Shown piece after piece: positions 13,580-15,276 of a stretch of 15,276 bases of DNA; positions within the stretch are counted from its first letter, which is position 1, and every line of letters begins with the position of its first letter. Source of the DNA: Candidatus Argoarchaeum ethanivorans (GTDB lineage Archaea; Halobacteriota; Methanosarcinia; Methanosarcinales; EX4572-44). Below the pieces are notes generated by a model, which made no database searches, was not told where the DNA came from, and saw nothing but the letters and a program-made list of their open reading frames with translations. Both the position numbers and the translations under genes were made by a program. The stretch spans positions 1 to 15,276 of the forward strand of contig CAJHIR010000018.1 in assembly GCA_905067535.1 (NCBI GenBank). Direction: 5' to 3'.

Positions 13580-14974
13580 ATGAAACTAAATAGCCCTCTC
13601 CAGGTGTACAAATACCTGCCTAAAATAAACTGCGGTAAATGCGGAGAAAAAACATGTATGGCATTTGCCTCGCGCCTCGTTGATCGTTCAAAAAAGATCG
13701 AGGACTGCCAGATACTGCTTCAGGACAGGGAGAAGTTTCTCCAGCTTGCAGAGCTTCTTGCACCGGAAATTAGAGAAATTACTGCTGGAGTGGGAGACCG
13801 CAAAGTGAGAATCGGGGGGGATGACGTATTACACAGGCACCAGCTAACTTTTTTTAACCCTACAGTCCTTGCGTATGATGTATGGGATACGATGGAAGAG
13901 GTGGCACTCATCGAACGCGTCAAAAAAATAAGTGAATTTAAAAAATTCTACGTGGGGGACTATCTCAAACTCGATATGATAGCAGTGCGCTCGACTAGGG
14001 AAAGTGCAGCCAAATTCAAAAGTTGTGTGGAAAAAGTAATAGGGGTGAGCACGCTTCCGGTGATGCTCTGCTCTTTTGATCCGACAGTGCTCAAAGCTGG
14101 ACTTGAAGTATGTGCTGACAAAAAACCAGTACTGTATGCAGCAACAAAAGATAACTGGGAACAGGTCTCAAAACTTGCTCTTGAGTATCGGGTGCCAGTG
14201 GTATTGTTTTCCGAGGGCAATCTTGACTCTTTAAAAACACTTGCGGTAACTTTCAACAGGCTTGGTATAAACGATATAATCCTTGACCCGGGTACGTATC
14301 CGGAAGGAGCGCAGCTCAAAGCAACGTTTGAAAACTTTATTAAACTGCGGCGAGCAGGCATCAAAGAATCGCAGAAAGAGATAGCATACCCGATAATGGC
14401 AGCACCGATCACTGCATGGATGATCGATAATGACCCTACTCGCACATCTTACCTTGAAGCAGCGCTTGCATCCATATTTATGATCAAATATGCTGATATC
14501 ATGCTTCTTCACAGCATAGAACCACACGCACTGTTAAGCGAGGTGTACACGAGGGAGACCATGTACACAGACCCGCGAACACCGCTCAAGGTTGATGCAG
14601 GCATATATAAAATTGGAAACCCAACAAAAGATTCACCAGTGATTGCAACTTCCAATTTTGCCCTAACTTATTATACAGTCGAAAGCGATCTTTCATCTGG
14701 CAGGATTGACTGCTACCTTGCCTCAGTAAACACGGACGGGATTGGAGTTGAGGCAGCGGTTGCAGGAAGACAATTTACAGCAGCCAGAATCAAAGAAACC
14801 TTTGACGAGGCGGGTTTTGATTTTAAAGAAAAAACCAGCCACAACACCATCATCCTCCCAGGGCTTGCTGCTCGATTGCAGGGGGATCTGGAAGATGTAA
14901 TGGGAATTAAGGTGTTAATCGGTCCGGTTGATTCAAACCAGATACCAGGTTGGATGGATAAAAACTGGCTGTAA
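13580..14974 (+). CDS. cdhE: CODH/ACS complex gamma subunit, corrinoid iron-sulfur protein large subunit (CdhE)
   Basis: The large, cobalamin- and Fe4S4-binding subunit of the corrinoid iron-sulfur protein. The N-terminal cluster motif is C18-x2-C21-x4-C26-x16-C43 within INCGKCGEKTCMAFA...EDC, exactly the family pattern. The low-potential cluster reductively reactivates the corrinoid. The central part is a TIM barrel related to pterin methyltransferases (for example VLAYDVWD, LDMIAVRST, PVVLFSEGN, DIILDPGTYPEG). The C-terminal third (about 320-464, including ATSNFALTYYTVESDLSSGRIDCYLASVNTDGIGVEAAVAG) is the base-off cobalamin-binding Rossmann domain. Length 464 is normal. It follows cdhD after 27 nt and has no good Shine-Dalgarno; ATG 13580 is chosen because the cluster motif needs this N-terminus. 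It is the last gene of the block. Confidence 0.97.
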   Translation: MKLNSPLQVYKYLPKINCGKCGEKTCMAFASRLVDRSKKIEDCQILLQDREKFLQLAELLAPEIREITAGVGDRKVRIGGDDVLHRHQLTFFNPTVLAYDVWDTMEEVALIERVKKISEFKKFYVGDYLKLDMIAVRSTRESAAKFKSCVEKVIGVSTLPVMLCSFDPTVLKAGLEVCADKKPVLYAATKDNWEQVSKLALEYRVPVVLFSEGNLDSLKTLAVTFNRLGINDIILDPGTYPEGAQLKATFENFIKLRRAGIKESQKEIAYPIMAAPITAWMIDNDPTRTSYLEAALASIFMIKYADIMLLHSIEPHALLSEVYTRETMYTDPRTPLKVDAGIYKIGNPTKDSPVIATSNFALTYYTVESDLSSGRIDCYLASVNTDGIGVEAAVAGRQFTAARIKETFDEAGFDFKEKTSHNTIILPGLAARLQGDLEDVMGIKVLIGPVDSNQIPGWMDKNWL

Positions 14975-15276
14975 AGAATTTGGGTAAAGGACCTCGAAAC
15001 ACACATATTATCGTAGACACTGATTCATTCTTATTAATTATACGTAGTTTTATATTTATAGACCTGTCAAACCTACGGCCAGATTTGGAAGCGATATTAG
15101 AGGGGATTGAAGATCAAGGTGCCGACATTTGATATGAAGGAAGTTATACCTGCAAATACCAGTTGATTTTGGTTGGGTTAGGTCTCGCCCGATGTCAATT
15201 AGTGTGTATTTTTTGGCGAAATTTACTCAAAGTTCGGGTGAAATGGACATTCAATCATAGATATGGCAGTGAACAC
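14975..15276. other. Gene-poor region after cdhE
   Basis: About 300 bp without a supported gene. A 50-codon open frame at 14980-15132 (from a TTG; ...NTHIIVDTDSFLLIIRSF..., ...PDLEAILEGIEDQGADI) has a protein-like ending but no Shine-Dalgarno and no recognised family. A TATA-like TTTTATATTTATAG at about 15048-15061 could be a + strand promoter reading out of the window, and a 10-codon frame starts at 15134 behind a distant AAGGTG. A T-run at about 15209-15214 could be a terminator but lacks a clear hairpin. No tRNA or repeat was seen. Confidence 0.35.

Noticed and set aside
13960..14445. 161-codon antisense open frame inside cdhE
   Set aside because: It is the mirror of a strongly conserved gene, has a low-complexity Ser/Leu-rich translation, and no ribosome site or promoter; an antisense shadow.
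15140..15276. Possible tRNA or structured RNA at the window end
   Set aside because: No TPsiC-like GTTC/GATTCGAATC block, acceptor pairing or cloverleaf could be found on either strand.

Overview
The window is archaeal. It holds an archaeal-type family B DNA polymerase, an archaeal SRP (7S) RNA with the diagnostic helix 8, an F420-dependent oxidoreductase beta subunit of the FpoF/FqoF/FrhB type, and the archaeal form of acetyl-CoA synthase (CdhC, without the N-terminal domain of bacterial AcsB). Together these point to a euryarchaeal methanogen, or an anaerobic methane/alkane oxidiser or Archaeoglobus-like relative, probably near Methanosarcinales. The exact genus cannot be read from the sequence. 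Base composition is AT-rich.

Layout. (1) 145-2712 (+): a complete B-family replicative/repair DNA polymerase. (2) 2713-4174: a low-gene-density patch that looks like a scar of mobile DNA. It has a 107-bp pair of near-perfect inverted repeats, a GIY-YIG/DUF4357 nuclease-like gene (minus), and a frameshifted C-terminal remnant that resembles a tyrosine recombinase. (3) 4175-5000 (minus): a small FMN-binding split-barrel (PNPOx-like) protein and, upstream of it, the SRP RNA gene. (4) 5038-6480 (+): a small winged-helix protein followed 6 bp later by a GT4-type glycosyltransferase, transcribed divergently from the SRP RNA; the two promoters appear to interleave within about 38 bp. (5) 8720-6488 (minus): serB, a conserved-looking charged coiled-coil protein and a phosphoribosyltransferase with a C-terminal winged-helix-like tail, probably one operon, ending tail to tail with the glycosyltransferase. 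(6) 8854-14974 (+): an FpoF/FrhB-like F420 oxidoreductase subunit, then cdhC, cooC, cdhD and cdhE. (7) 14975-15276: about 300 bp without a supported gene.

The + strand block from 8854 is the metabolic core. CdhC (A-cluster acetyl-CoA synthase), CooC (Ni-insertion ATPase) and CdhD/CdhE (corrinoid iron-sulfur protein) make and break the C-C and C-S bonds of acetyl-CoA using a methyl-corrinoid. The CO dehydrogenase subunits CdhA and CdhB, which usually precede cdhC, are absent from this locus. A F420-type flavoprotein with ferredoxin-like clusters sits in their place.

The most unusual non-coding feature is a family of short perfect hairpins, arranged as repeated A-B modules, in the two spacers before cdhC and before cooC. 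The last hairpin before cdhC runs into its Shine-Dalgarno sequence. No CRISPR array, tRNA, rRNA or intact insertion sequence was found.
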